NCBI GenBank assembly: GCA_910588375.1
Contig: CAJUQA010000002.1
Location: 1-64,000, forward strand
Source: an uncultured Odoribacter sp.
GTDB lineage: Bacteria; Bacteroidota; Bacteroidia; Bacteroidales; Marinifilaceae
Direction of reading: 5' to 3'
DNA: 64,000 nt
The notes under the pieces were generated by a model. It made no database searches. It was not told where the DNA came from and saw nothing but the letters and a program-made list of their open reading frames with translations. How positions within the stretch are numbered: the first letter of the stretch is position 1; the number at the start of each line of letters is the position of its first letter. Shown one piece after another: positions 1 to 8,158 of the stretch. Made by a program: the position numbers and the translations under genes.

Positions 1-49
1 AATAAACAGTTACCCACGCTTGACCGGGTATATATGTGTGTATATACGG

Positions 50-65
50 CAAACGTGAACGTTTG
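50..65. promoter_or_regulatory. 16-bp palindrome, possible operator
   Basis: CAAACGT and ACGTTTG form a perfect 7-bp inverted repeat around a GA spacer. It has the size and symmetry of a dimeric repressor site. No gene start lies close downstream, so the target is unknown and it may belong to whatever lies left of the window. Confidence 0.25.
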
Positions 66-141
66 TACTGCTTATCCTTTTGCACTAAAATTTGGTCGTT
101 TTCAGAACAAGGATAAAGCTAAACGCTTCAAATTAAATATG

Positions 142-180
142 TCCGTTGCGACGGAATACGCTTACTCTCATCGCAACGGA
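142..180. other. 10-bp inverted repeat (hairpin) in leader region
   Basis: TCCGTTGCGA (142-151) and TCGCAACGGA (171-180) are perfect inverted copies with a 19-nt loop. A smaller hairpin (TCCGT-TGCG-ACGGA, 142-155) competes with it. There is no U-run after it, so it is a poor intrinsic terminator. The rest of 1-290 is AT-rich, with several GTTGAAAAG-like low-complexity runs (about 199-285), and I see no gene in it. Confidence 0.35.
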
Positions 181-290
181 ACAAAGATATATATAAAAAG
201 TTGAAAAGTAAAAGAAGTTGAAAAGGTTAAAAGTGGAACTGTTGAAAAGGTAGAAGAAGTTAGAATATTGAAAGAGTTGAATTGTAAAAA

Positions 291-354
291 TTGAAAATCA
301 TGGGAATTATTTATTGAAAATCATGGGAATTTTATATTGAAAATCATGGGAATT
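291..354 (+). repeat. Three 23-bp direct repeats upstream of the AAA/DUF4143 gene
   Basis: An identical 18-nt core, TTGAAAATCATGGGAATT, occurs at 291-308, 314-331 and 337-354. Each pair is separated by a 5-nt AT-only spacer, which gives an exact 23-bp period (about two helical turns). The last copy ends three bases before the putative -7 box, so the array covers the promoter. The layout suits binding sites for a regulator on one face of the DNA, possibly autoregulation. This is inference. Confidence 0.6.
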
Positions 355-357
355 ATT

Positions 358-365
358 TATTTTTG
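358..365 (+). promoter_or_regulatory. Bacteroidetes -7 box for the AAA/DUF4143 gene
   Basis: TATTTTTG matches TAnnTTTG exactly and lies 19 bp upstream of the ATG at 384. The TTG of the third 23-bp repeat (337-339) is near the expected -33 position. Confidence 0.5.
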
Positions 366-383
366 TAGTTAAAATAGTAGGTT

Positions 384-1649
384 ATGTATTATCAAAGACT
401 TATTGAAAAAGAAATAGAATTAAAACTGAGAACCTCTGGGGCAGTGGTTGTGGCAGGTCCGAAGTTTTGCGGCAAGACAACCACTTGCATGTTATATCAG
501 AAAAGTTTTGTAAAGTTGAATACGAAACAAGCTATTGCTATGGCCAGAATGAATCCTAAGGCTGTATTGAAAGGTGAAACACCCAGATTGGTAGATGAGT
601 GGCAGAAAGCTCCTGATTTATGGAATCAGGTGAAAGATGATTTGGATTTTGATTATCAGTTTGGAAAGTATATTCTGACAGGTAGTTCCACGCCTGCCGA
701 CAAAACAGAAGTGCATCATAGCGGTGCGGGTAGAATGACTCCTGTCAGGATGCGTCCGATGAGTTTATGGGAGTCGAAGGAATCGAAAGGTACGGTTTCT
801 TTGTCCGATTTGTTTACCGGTGGTAGAAATTTTCCTTTGGATATGAATACGGATTTCACATTGGACGATGTGGCATTTTTGATGTGCAGGGGAGGTTGGC
901 CTATATCGGTTCTGGCTCCTAAGGAGATAGCCATAGAAATCACGAAAAACTATTACAATGGACTTTTTGTATTTGAAGATTGTGAGAATGAGCGTTTCAG
1001 GAATAAGAAACCGGAAGTCTTGAAAATGATAATAAGGAGTTATGCACGTCATATTTCTACTGAAGCAGCCATTTCTACCATTATTGCTGACGTGAGGCAA
1101 AACAATGAGCGGACGATGGATACTAAAACTTTTGACGATTACATGGAAGCGTTGAAAGATTTGTATATCTTGGAAGACTTACAGGCCTGGAATCCCAACA
1201 TCAGGTCTAAAACTTCCATTCGAAGTACGCCTACAAGGCATTTTGTGGATACTTCCATTGCATGCAGGGCTTTAGGGATAAGTCCTGAAGATTTGAAGAA
1301 AGATCCGGAGAGTTTTGGTTTGTTTTTCGAAGACTTTGCCGTCCGGGACCTTTCTGTTTATGCCAATGCCCTCCGGGGGACGGTGACTCATTACAGGGAT
1401 AATGCCGGTTTGGAGTGTGATGCGGTACTTCATTTGGAAGACGGACGATGGGGAGCCATAGAAATAAAACTTGGCGGTGATGAACGTGTGAAAGAAGGAA
1501 TAAAATCCTTGAGGACATTTCGCAATAAGATTATAGAGAAAAGCGAGGAAAAAGCGCCGGATTTTCTGATGGTCCTTACAGCGGTTGGCGGGGCTTATCA
1601 AACGGAAGACGGAGTGTATATTGTCCCGATAAATTTATTAAAGCCGTAG
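384..1649 (+). CDS. AAA-family ATPase with DUF4143 domain
   Basis: This 421-residue protein fits the AAA_14/DUF4143 ATPase family, which is abundant in Bacteroidales and of unknown physiological role. A Walker A motif (GPKFCGKTT, about residues 25-33) is followed by a Walker B-like LVDEWQ and a sensor-like ILTGSS. The C-terminal half has the DUF4143 signature, including FFEDFAVRDLSVYA and the nuclease-like stretch ECDAVLHLEDGRWGAIEIKLGG. The E-x-K core of that stretch resembles PD-(D/E)XK folds, as is usual in this family. It is a single-gene unit with repeats on both sides (291-354 and 1672-1769), which suggests accessory or mobile cargo. The family call is secure; function is not known. Confidence 0.85.
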   Translation: MYYQRLIEKEIELKLRTSGAVVVAGPKFCGKTTTCMLYQKSFVKLNTKQAIAMARMNPKAVLKGETPRLVDEWQKAPDLWNQVKDDLDFDYQFGKYILTGSSTPADKTEVHHSGAGRMTPVRMRPMSLWESKESKGTVSLSDLFTGGRNFPLDMNTDFTLDDVAFLMCRGGWPISVLAPKEIAIEITKNYYNGLFVFEDCENERFRNKKPEVLKMIIRSYARHISTEAAISTIIADVRQNNERTMDTKTFDDYMEALKDLYILEDLQAWNPNIRSKTSIRSTPTRHFVDTSIACRALGISPEDLKKDPESFGLFFEDFAVRDLSVYANALRGTVTHYRDNAGLECDAVLHLEDGRWGAIEIKLGGDERVKEGIKSLRTFRNKIIEKSEEKAPDFLMVLTAVGGAYQTEDGVYIVPINLLKP

Positions 1650-1671
1650 TGTTTTTTTTAGAACCGGCCTT

Positions 1672-1769
1672 AAAAACTCAATCCACTGTCGGTGGATATA
1701 CAAATACCGTCAGCGGATATAAAAACACCGGCGGTGGATATATAAATTTCGACGGTGGATTGAGTTTTT
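1672..1769 (+). repeat. 19-bp inverted repeat enclosing 21-bp tandem repeats
   Basis: The arms 1672-1690 and 1751-1769 pair over 19 bp with one G-U. The outer 15 bp (AAAAACTCAATCCAC) are perfect, and the right arm ends in T5. Between and into the arms lie units of 21 bp (1688-1708, 1709-1729, 1730-1750, and a partial from 1751) sharing GTCGGTGGATATA-like sequence. It may work as a long terminator for the ATPase gene, but the internal periodicity is not needed for that. The units keep a 7-codon frame in a short ORF (GTG at 1649), which I do not call as a gene. Confidence 0.6.
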
Positions 1770-1809
1770 CTTATTGTATTTTCAACTTTTTTTTTTCATC
1801 AGTTTTCGT

Positions 1810-1817
1810 TACTTTTG
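1810..1817 (+). promoter_or_regulatory. -7 box for parE
   Basis: TACTTTTG matches TAnnTTTG and ends 16 bp before the chosen parE ATG at 1834. A transcript would therefore have a very short leader, and the longer reading from 1774 would begin upstream of the promoter. Confidence 0.5.
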
Positions 1818-1833
1818 TGCAAAACTCGTGAAA

Positions 1834-3669
1834 ATGGTAGAAAATTATTCTGAGGATTCGATTCGGACCCTCGACTGGCGGGAGCACATCCGTCGCCGGC
1901 CGGGGATGTATATCGGTAAATTGGGCGACGGCTCGGCACCGGACGACGGTATTTATATTCTTGTGAAAGAGGTGGTGGATAACTCGATTGATGAGTTTGC
2001 CATGGGAGCCGGGAGTGAAATCCGTATCACGGTGGAAGACCGCAAAGTGACGGTACGGGATTTCGGCCGGGGTATTCCTTTGGGGAAACTGGTGGACGTA
2101 TCTTCCAAAATGAATACGGGTGCCAAGTATGATTCGGAGGCTTTTAAAAAATCCGTCGGACTGAATGGTGTGGGTATCAAGGCCGTGAACGCTTTGTCCG
2201 AAACATTCATCATTCAGGCATTCCGGGACGGAGAGACGAAATATGTCCAATACGGGCGGGGACAGATTACGGAAGAACGGGATATTGTACCGACGGATAA
2301 GCCGAATGGAACGATGGTGACGTTCTGGGCCGACCGGGAGATTTTCGGAAATTATCACTTCATTGCCGAGTATCTGGAAGCCATGTTTAAAAACTATGTT
2401 TTCCTGAATACCGGTCTTACCATCCTTTTCAACAATCATAAGTTTTATTCTAAAAAAGGGTTGTACGACTTGTTGATGGAAAATATGAACGGCGAAGGCC
2501 TGTATCCGATTATCCATCTGAAGGGGGAAGATATAGAGATTGCCATGACCCACGGGCGTCAGTACGGGGAAGAGTATTATTCTTTCGTAAACGGCCAACA
2601 CACCACGCAGGGGGGAACCCATCTGGCGGCATTCAGGGAAGCTGTTGTCAAGACATTGAGGGATTTTTATAAAAAGGATTTTGATGTGACGGACATCCGC
2701 ACGTCCATTATCGGAGCCGTCAGCATAAAAGTGCAGGAACCGGTATTCGAGTCTCAGACAAAGACCAAATTGGGTTCAAAGGATGTAGGGCCGGAAGGGC
2801 CTACCGTCCGTAACTTTATTTTCGATTTCGTGACGAAAGAGCTTGACAACTATTTGCACCGGAATCCTGATACGGCGGAATTGTTGTTGCGGAAAATCGT
2901 GGAGACGGAAAAAGAACGGAAGGCGATGTCGGGAATCCAGAAAATAGCCAGGGAACGGGCCAAGCAAGTGAGCCTGCACAACCGGAAATTGCGGGATTGC
3001 CGGGTGCATTTCAATTCCAACCATGAGCGGAAGAATGAGTCCTCTATTTTTATTACCGAGGGAGACTCGGCGAGCGGTTCCATCACCAAATCCCGGGATG
3101 TTAATACGCAAGCCGTATTCAGTTTGCGCGGTAAGCCTTTGAACTCATTCGGACTGACCAAAAAAGTGGTATATGAAAACGAAGAATTCAATTTGTTGCA
3201 GGCGGCGTTGAACATTGAGGACGGCTTGCAGGATTTGCGTTATAACAATATCATCATTGCGACCGATGCCGATGTGGACGGGATGCACATCCGTTTGCTG
3301 ATGCTGACTTTCTTTCTGCAATTCTTTCCGGATCTGGTCAGGTCGGGACATGTTTATATTTTGCAGACCCCTCTTTTCCGGGTGAGGAACAAAAAAGAGA
3401 CGTGCTATTGCTATACTGACGAGGAACGCCAGAAAGCCATACGGAAATTGGGACCGAAACCTGAAATCACCCGTTTCAAAGGGTTGGGAGAGATTTCGCC
3501 GAATGAATTTCAGTATTTTATCGGAAAAGACATCCGGCTCGAACCGGTGCGCCTCAGCCGGGGAGATTCCATTGAAAAAGTGCTGAGTTACTATATGGGC
3601 AAGAATACCCAGGAACGCCAGGATTTTATTATTGACAATCTATATATCGAAAAAGATGAACTGAAATAA
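1834..3669 (+). CDS. parE: DNA topoisomerase IV subunit B (ParE/GyrB family)
   Basis: This is the ATPase subunit of a type IIA topoisomerase. The GHKL ATP site is clear: EVVDNSIDEFAMG, DFGRGIP and GLNGVGIKAVNAL. The Toprim domain has ITEGDSASGS and ATDADVDGMHIR. The length from the ATG at 1834 is 611 residues, normal for ParE and short for GyrB, which usually carries an insert. The open frame reaches back to 1774, but those extra residues precede the -7 box and look unlike the family. The gene for the A subunit follows after 33 bp, so the pair is probably co-transcribed. Topoisomerase IV decatenates sister chromosomes; the choice over gyrase rests on length and on the ParC partner. Confidence 0.93.
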   Translation: MVENYSEDSIRTLDWREHIRRRPGMYIGKLGDGSAPDDGIYILVKEVVDNSIDEFAMGAGSEIRITVEDRKVTVRDFGRGIPLGKLVDVSSKMNTGAKYDSEAFKKSVGLNGVGIKAVNALSETFIIQAFRDGETKYVQYGRGQITEERDIVPTDKPNGTMVTFWADREIFGNYHFIAEYLEAMFKNYVFLNTGLTILFNNHKFYSKKGLYDLLMENMNGEGLYPIIHLKGEDIEIAMTHGRQYGEEYYSFVNGQHTTQGGTHLAAFREAVVKTLRDFYKKDFDVTDIRTSIIGAVSIKVQEPVFESQTKTKLGSKDVGPEGPTVRNFIFDFVTKELDNYLHRNPDTAELLLRKIVETEKERKAMSGIQKIARERAKQVSLHNRKLRDCRVHFNSNHERKNESSIFITEGDSASGSITKSRDVNTQAVFSLRGKPLNSFGLTKKVVYENEEFNLLQAALNIEDGLQDLRYNNIIIATDADVDGMHIRLLMLTFFLQFFPDLVRSGHVYILQTPLFRVRNKKETCYCYTDEERQKAIRKLGPKPEITRFKGLGEISPNEFQYFIGKDIRLEPVRLSRGDSIEKVLSYYMGKNTQERQDFIIDNLYIEKDELK

Positions 3670-3702
3670 GTTCGGTTCCCCAATTTAATAATACGGACAA
3701 CA

Positions 3703-6384
3703 ATGGATATACAAGACGAAAAGGAGCAGGAGAACTATAACAGTGAGGAGCGGGGCGGAGAGGAAAAGGAACAGGAAGAGATGACGGAAGCCGGGGAAGT
3801 GCAGGACGAGAACGGCAGCATCCGTTCCATACAGCATCTGGACGGCATGTATCAGAAATGGTTTCTGGACTACGCTTCTTACGTGATATTGGAGCGGGCC
3901 GTTCCTTATGTGAATGACGGATTGAAACCGGTGCAGCGTCGTATCCTTCACTCCATGCGGGAAATGGACGACGGACGGTATAACAAAGTGGCGAACATCA
4001 TCGGGAACACTATGAAATACCATCCCCACGGGGACGCTTCCATCGGGGATGCTCTGGTACAGCTGGGACAAAAAGACCTCTTGGTGGATTGTCAGGGAAA
4101 CTGGGGAAACATACTGACAGGCGACGATGCGGCGGCACCCCGTTACATTGAAGCGCGGCTCTCGAAGTTTGCGCTGGAGGTGGTGTTCAATCCAAAGACA
4201 ACCGTCTGGCAGGCTTCTTATGACGGGCGGAATAAAGAACCGGTCACGTTGCCGGTGAAATTCCCTTTGTTGCTGGCTCAGGGCGTGGAAGGTATCGCCG
4301 TAGGACTGGCTTCTAAAATATTGCCTCATAATTTCCTGGAGCTGATAGATGCCTGTATTGCTTATTTGAAGGGAGAGGACTTTGTATTGTATCCGGATTT
4401 CCCGACCGGCGGCATGATTGACGTTTCCAAGTATAATGACGGATTGAGGGGGGGAGTGGTGAAAATCCGCTCGCGCATAGAGAAAGACAGTAGCAACAAA
4501 GTGCTCAAGATTACGGAAATCCCGTACGGACGTACCACCTCTTCTTTGATTGACAGTATCCTCAAGGCCAACGAGAAGGGTAAAATCAAAATCAAGAAAA
4601 TCGATGACAACACGGCGGCTAATGTGGAGATACTGATTTATCTGGCTCCCGGCGTGTCGTCCGATAAAACCATCGACGCCCTGTATGCTTTCACGGATTG
4701 CGAATTGTCCGTGTCTCCCAATGCTTGTGTGATAGAGAACGACAAACCTTCTTTCATGCCGGTGACGGAGATTCTGCGCCAGTCGGCCGACGATACGGTC
4801 AAGCTGTTGAAACTGGAACTGGAAATCCGTTTGGATGAACTGGAAACGGAATGGCATTATTGTTCGCTGGAAAAGATATTTATCGAAGAACGTATCTACA
4901 AGGACAAGGAATTTGAGGAGAGCGGCACGGTGGAGGCTGTGATTGCGCATGTGCGTAAACGCTTGGAGCCGTTCTTGCCGGGATTGCGCCGTCCGGTAAC
5001 GGATGACAACATCAAGGCTCTGCTGGAAATAAAGATGAAGAGAATTTTGAAATTCAATTCGGAGGAGGCAGACCACCATATCCGCAGCCTGGAGGACGAG
5101 ATAGCGGAGGTGACCTATAATATAGAACATATCATTCCATACTCCATCCGTTATTACGAGAACATAAGAAAGAAATACGGCAAGGGAAAGGAAAGGAAAA
5201 CGGAAATCCGGAACTTTGAGAATATAGAAGCGTCTAAAGTCGTGGTGGCCAATGAAAAGCTCTATATCAACCGGGAAGAAGGATTCATCGGGACGGCCTT
5301 GAAAAAGGATGAGTTCGTCTGTGAATGTTCGGATATGGACGATGTGATTATTTTCCGCAAAGACGGAAGCTACTATGTCACGAAAGTGGCCGATAAGATT
5401 TTTGTCGGGAAAGATGTGCAGCATGTCAATGTCTTTAAGAAAAATGACAAGCGTACCATATATAATGTGGCCTACCGGGACGGACGTTACGGGTCTTATT
5501 TTGTGAAACGTTTCTGTGTTACGGGCACTACCCGCGACAAGCAATACAACGTCACCAAGGGTACGGCAGGCTCGAAGATTGTCTATTTCAGCGCCAACCC
5601 CAACGGTGAGGCGGAAGTGATAAAAGTATGCCTGAAACCGAAACCGGGGATGAAAAAGTTAGTCTTTGACTACGATTTCGCCCAATTGGCCATTAAGGGA
5701 CGGGATTCGCAGGGAAATCTGCTCTCCAAAAATGATATCCACAAAATCAATCTGGTGCAGAAAGGCGTGTCTACCTTGGGAGGGAGAAAGATATGGTTTG
5801 ATGAGGATGTGTTGCGTCTGAACACCGATGGGCGCGGAAGATTCCTGGGAGAGTTCCAGGGAGAAGAGCGGATATTGGTGGTAAATAAAAACGGGACATA
5901 TTATACTTCCGATTTCGATTTGGGCAACCATTATGAAGAAGGCTATTCCGTCATTGAAAAATTTGATCCTCATAAGGTCTGGTCGGTGGTGTTCTTTGAT
6001 GCGGACCAGGGATTTTACTATGTGAAACGCTTCAAATTTGAAGAGACCTCCAAATTGGTGTCCTTTATCGGGGAGACGGAAGGTTCCTGTTTAGTGGCTC
6101 TCAGCGGGGAAAAACATCCCCGTTTTGAAGTGAGCTACGGCGGGAAATATTCCACTCGTCCGAAAGAAATCATACAGGCGGATGAGTTTATCGGGGAGAA
6201 ATCCTATAAGGCGCGCGGGAAACGCCTCACTACCTTTGAGGTAAAGAAAATACAGGAAATAGAACCCCTTGTCCTGGCAAACGAAGCGGAGGAGACGGAA
6301 GAACTCAATACCGATGTGGAATTTGAGGTGACCAATCCTTCAGAGATTGCGGACACGGAACAGATGAAAATAGATTTCGAATAG
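3703..6384 (+). CDS. parC: DNA topoisomerase IV subunit A (ParC/GyrA family)
   Basis: This 893-residue protein is the DNA-breaking subunit that pairs with ParE. After an acidic, low-complexity leader of about 45 residues come DGLKPVQRRILHSM and the quinolone-region block YHPHGDASIGDALVQLGQ. The catalytic arginine-tyrosine pair lies in AAAPRYIEARLS. A long coiled-coil neck (about 360-480) precedes a C-terminal region of repeated beta-blade-like segments expected to wrap DNA, and an acidic tail ends the protein. The GyrA-box typical of true gyrase (QRRGGKG) is absent, which supports topoisomerase IV. The shikimate kinase gene begins 14 bp downstream. Confidence 0.92.
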   Translation: MDIQDEKEQENYNSEERGGEEKEQEEMTEAGEVQDENGSIRSIQHLDGMYQKWFLDYASYVILERAVPYVNDGLKPVQRRILHSMREMDDGRYNKVANIIGNTMKYHPHGDASIGDALVQLGQKDLLVDCQGNWGNILTGDDAAAPRYIEARLSKFALEVVFNPKTTVWQASYDGRNKEPVTLPVKFPLLLAQGVEGIAVGLASKILPHNFLELIDACIAYLKGEDFVLYPDFPTGGMIDVSKYNDGLRGGVVKIRSRIEKDSSNKVLKITEIPYGRTTSSLIDSILKANEKGKIKIKKIDDNTAANVEILIYLAPGVSSDKTIDALYAFTDCELSVSPNACVIENDKPSFMPVTEILRQSADDTVKLLKLELEIRLDELETEWHYCSLEKIFIEERIYKDKEFEESGTVEAVIAHVRKRLEPFLPGLRRPVTDDNIKALLEIKMKRILKFNSEEADHHIRSLEDEIAEVTYNIEHIIPYSIRYYENIRKKYGKGKERKTEIRNFENIEASKVVVANEKLYINREEGFIGTALKKDEFVCECSDMDDVIIFRKDGSYYVTKVADKIFVGKDVQHVNVFKKNDKRTIYNVAYRDGRYGSYFVKRFCVTGTTRDKQYNVTKGTAGSKIVYFSANPNGEAEVIKVCLKPKPGMKKLVFDYDFAQLAIKGRDSQGNLLSKNDIHKINLVQKGVSTLGGRKIWFDEDVLRLNTDGRGRFLGEFQGEERILVVNKNGTYYTSDFDLGNHYEEGYSVIEKFDPHKVWSVVFFDADQGFYYVKRFKFEETSKLVSFIGETEGSCLVALSGEKHPRFEVSYGGKYSTRPKEIIQADEFIGEKSYKARGKRLTTFEVKKIQEIEPLVLANEAEETEELNTDVEFEVTNPSEIADTEQMKIDFE

Positions 6385-6398
6385 CAGGAATAAACGCT

Positions 6399-6854
6399 AT
6401 GAAATATTTTCTTGTAGGGTATATGGCTTGCGGAAAGACCCGTATGGGCCGCGAAATGGCGGTCGAAAAGGGAATGCGCTTTATTGACCTTGATGCTTAT
6501 ATCGCCGACAGGGAGAGGAGAAGTATTCCGGAGATTTTTGCAGAAGAAGGAGAAGAGAAATTCCGGAAACTGGAAACCCGCTATCTGCACGAAGTGTGTG
6601 AATTGTATGAAAGTTTCGTGATGTCGACGGGAGGGGGTGCCGCCTGTTTTAACGGGAATATGGAGTACATGAATGAGTGCGGGCATACGATTTTTCTGGA
6701 TACTCCCGTCGATACGATTGCAGAGCGTCTGATTCGCGGGAAACACAAACGCCCGATTGTCAGTAAACTTAGTGATGAAGAAATACGCCGCTTTGTTAGC
6801 CGCCATCTTGGAGAGAGAAGGGTATACTATGAAAAGGCCAAAGAAAAGCGGTGA
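6399..6854 (+). CDS. aroK: Shikimate kinase
   Basis: It phosphorylates shikimate at the 3-hydroxyl with ATP in aromatic amino acid synthesis. The P-loop is GYMACGKT near the N-terminus. FIDLDAYI carries the shikimate-binding aspartate, FRKLE the conserved arginine, and STGGGAAC the glycine-rich substrate loop. The LID arginine is in GKHKRPIV. At 151 residues it is about 15-20 shorter than most AroK proteins and lacks much of the last helix, but all catalytic motifs are present. It lies 14 bp after parC and 25 bp before the nitroreductase, so a parE-parC-aroK-nitroreductase transcript is likely. Confidence 0.9.
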   Translation: MKYFLVGYMACGKTRMGREMAVEKGMRFIDLDAYIADRERRSIPEIFAEEGEEKFRKLETRYLHEVCELYESFVMSTGGGAACFNGNMEYMNECGHTIFLDTPVDTIAERLIRGKHKRPIVSKLSDEEIRRFVSRHLGERRVYYEKAKEKR

Positions 6855-6879
6855 GTAATAACTTATAAATCAGGTACAC

Positions 6880-7473
6880 ATGACAAAAATTGTTTTTATC
6901 GTTTCAACTCTTATTTTATCCTTTATGATGACAGCGTGTAATTGTGACAACAACGGTAGCAAAGGGCGGAAGCAGGATGCTATGGAGAATATATTTGCCC
7001 GGAAGAGTGTCAGAAAATATCTGCCGAAGCCGGTGGAACAGGAAAAAACGGAACTCCTGCTGAAAGCCGGCATGGCCGCGCCGACGGGAAAAAACACCCA
7101 ACCATGGGAATTTGTCGTAGTAACCGACCGGGCAGTGCTTGATTCCATGGCCGCAGCCTTGCCGTATGCGAAAATGCTGAAAGAAGCCCCGATGGCAATC
7201 GTGGTTTGCGGAGACGTGACAAAATCTTCTTATTGGTATATAGATTGCTCCGCTGCGGCGGAAAATATATTGCTGGCGGCAGAAGCTCTGGGTCTTGGTG
7301 CTGTGTGGACCGCCACCTATCCTTATGAAGACCGGATGGAAATAGCGAAAAAATATACCGGACATCCGGATCATATTGCTTCCCTCTGTGTCATACCGGT
7401 GGGCTATCCGGCCGTTCCTCACACTCCGAAAGACAAATGGGATGCCTCCAAAGTGCATACCGGTAAGTGGTAA
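6880..7473 (+). CDS. Nitroreductase-family lipoprotein
   Basis: This is an FMN-dependent nitroreductase-like protein of 197 residues. The core carries FARKSVRKYLPKPV, GMAAPTGKNTQPWEFV and LGLGAVWTATYPYEDR, all typical of the fold. Unusually, it starts with a hydrophobic leader ending in a lipobox (MMTAC, Cys at about residue 20) followed by an Asn/Gly-rich linker, so it should be exported and lipid-anchored. Most family members are cytosolic because they need FMN and NAD(P)H. The electron donor outside the membrane is unknown. The gene ends 16 bp from the convergent mnmD with no clear terminator. Confidence 0.85.
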   Translation: MTKIVFIVSTLILSFMMTACNCDNNGSKGRKQDAMENIFARKSVRKYLPKPVEQEKTELLLKAGMAAPTGKNTQPWEFVVVTDRAVLDSMAAALPYAKMLKEAPMAIVVCGDVTKSSYWYIDCSAAAENILLAAEALGLGAVWTATYPYEDRMEIAKKYTGHPDHIASLCVIPVGYPAVPHTPKDKWDASKVHTGKW

Positions 7474-7489
7474 ACTTTTACAGGGAAGA

Positions 7490-8152
7490 TTACGCAGGGC
7501 GGGTGGCCCGGAGCATTTCCCGTTTGCCGGGAGGGCCGGGCAGACGTTTTAGCGTGAATCCGGCATCACGCAGGGCTTGTTTGACAATGCCCTTAACGCA
7601 GTAGGTCACTAATATGCCGCCGGGTTTCAGCGATTCATAGAAACGGCGGAATACCTCCGTTGTCCACAGATGAGGTTGCACTTCCGGATTGAAAGCGTCG
7701 AAAAAGACAATATCCGTTTTCGTGTCGGGTTGCCATTCCCGAATGTCTGTCCGGTGTTTCAAAAGGGTGAAACGGGGAGTGAGGGCGGTCTCTGCCTCCC
7801 ACGGGGAAGTATGTAAAGCCTTAAACAATTCCGGTCTGTCGAAAGGAAGGAGGGAAGGATAATTCAACGCATTGACTTCCTCTTCCGAAAGGGGGTATTT
7901 TTCCAGGGTTGTATAGTGGATGTTGCAATGCCGGGTCTCGGTATGGATAAGCGAAAGATAGGCATTCAGGCCTGTGCCGAATCCGGCTTCGACAATGGAA
8001 ACATTTTCTTGTCCGTAAAACTCTATCCCTGCCTGGATGAATATGTGGCGCGATTCCTGAACGGCACCGTGGACGGAATGGTAATGTTCATTCAAGCCGG
8101 GTACATAGAGTGATGTACTGCCGTCTTCCGTTTCTATGAAAGTGCGTTCCAT
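7490..8152 (-). CDS. mnmD: tRNA U34 methyltransferase MnmD-like
   Basis: The protein resembles the MnmD part of bacterial MnmC, the SAM-dependent methyltransferase that finishes 5-methylaminomethyl-2-thiouridine at tRNA position 34. SAM motif I is IVEAGFGTGLNAYLSL; DIVFFDAFNP and LKPGGILVTYCVKG are the later methyltransferase motifs. It has 220 residues and no oxidase (MnmC1) domain, as in other stand-alone MnmD proteins. It lies 6 bp downstream of the threonine aldolase gene on the same strand and is probably co-transcribed with it. Confidence 0.9.
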   Translation of the reverse strand: MERTFIETEDGSTSLYVPGLNEHYHSVHGAVQESRHIFIQAGIEFYGQENVSIVEAGFGTGLNAYLSLIHTETRHCNIHYTTLEKYPLSEEEVNALNYPSLLPFDRPELFKALHTSPWEAETALTPRFTLLKHRTDIREWQPDTKTDIVFFDAFNPEVQPHLWTTEVFRRFYESLKPGGILVTYCVKGIVKQALRDAGFTLKRLPGPPGKREMLRATRPA

Positions 8153-8158
8153 GAATTG

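Noticed and set aside
291..354. Reading the three 23-bp repeats as a short CRISPR array
   Set aside because: Spacers are only 5 bp and nearly identical, and there are no cas genes.
1649..1831. 60-codon ORF starting with GTG at the ATPase stop, reading through the 21-bp repeats
   Set aside because: It starts in a T-run, covers a long stem-loop and the parE promoter, and the 7-residue repeat follows from the DNA period. No gene-like features remain.
3685..5544. 619-codon ORF on the minus strand opposite parC
   Set aside because: It is fully antisense to a strongly conserved gene and its His/Arg/Phe-rich composition is that of a shadow frame.
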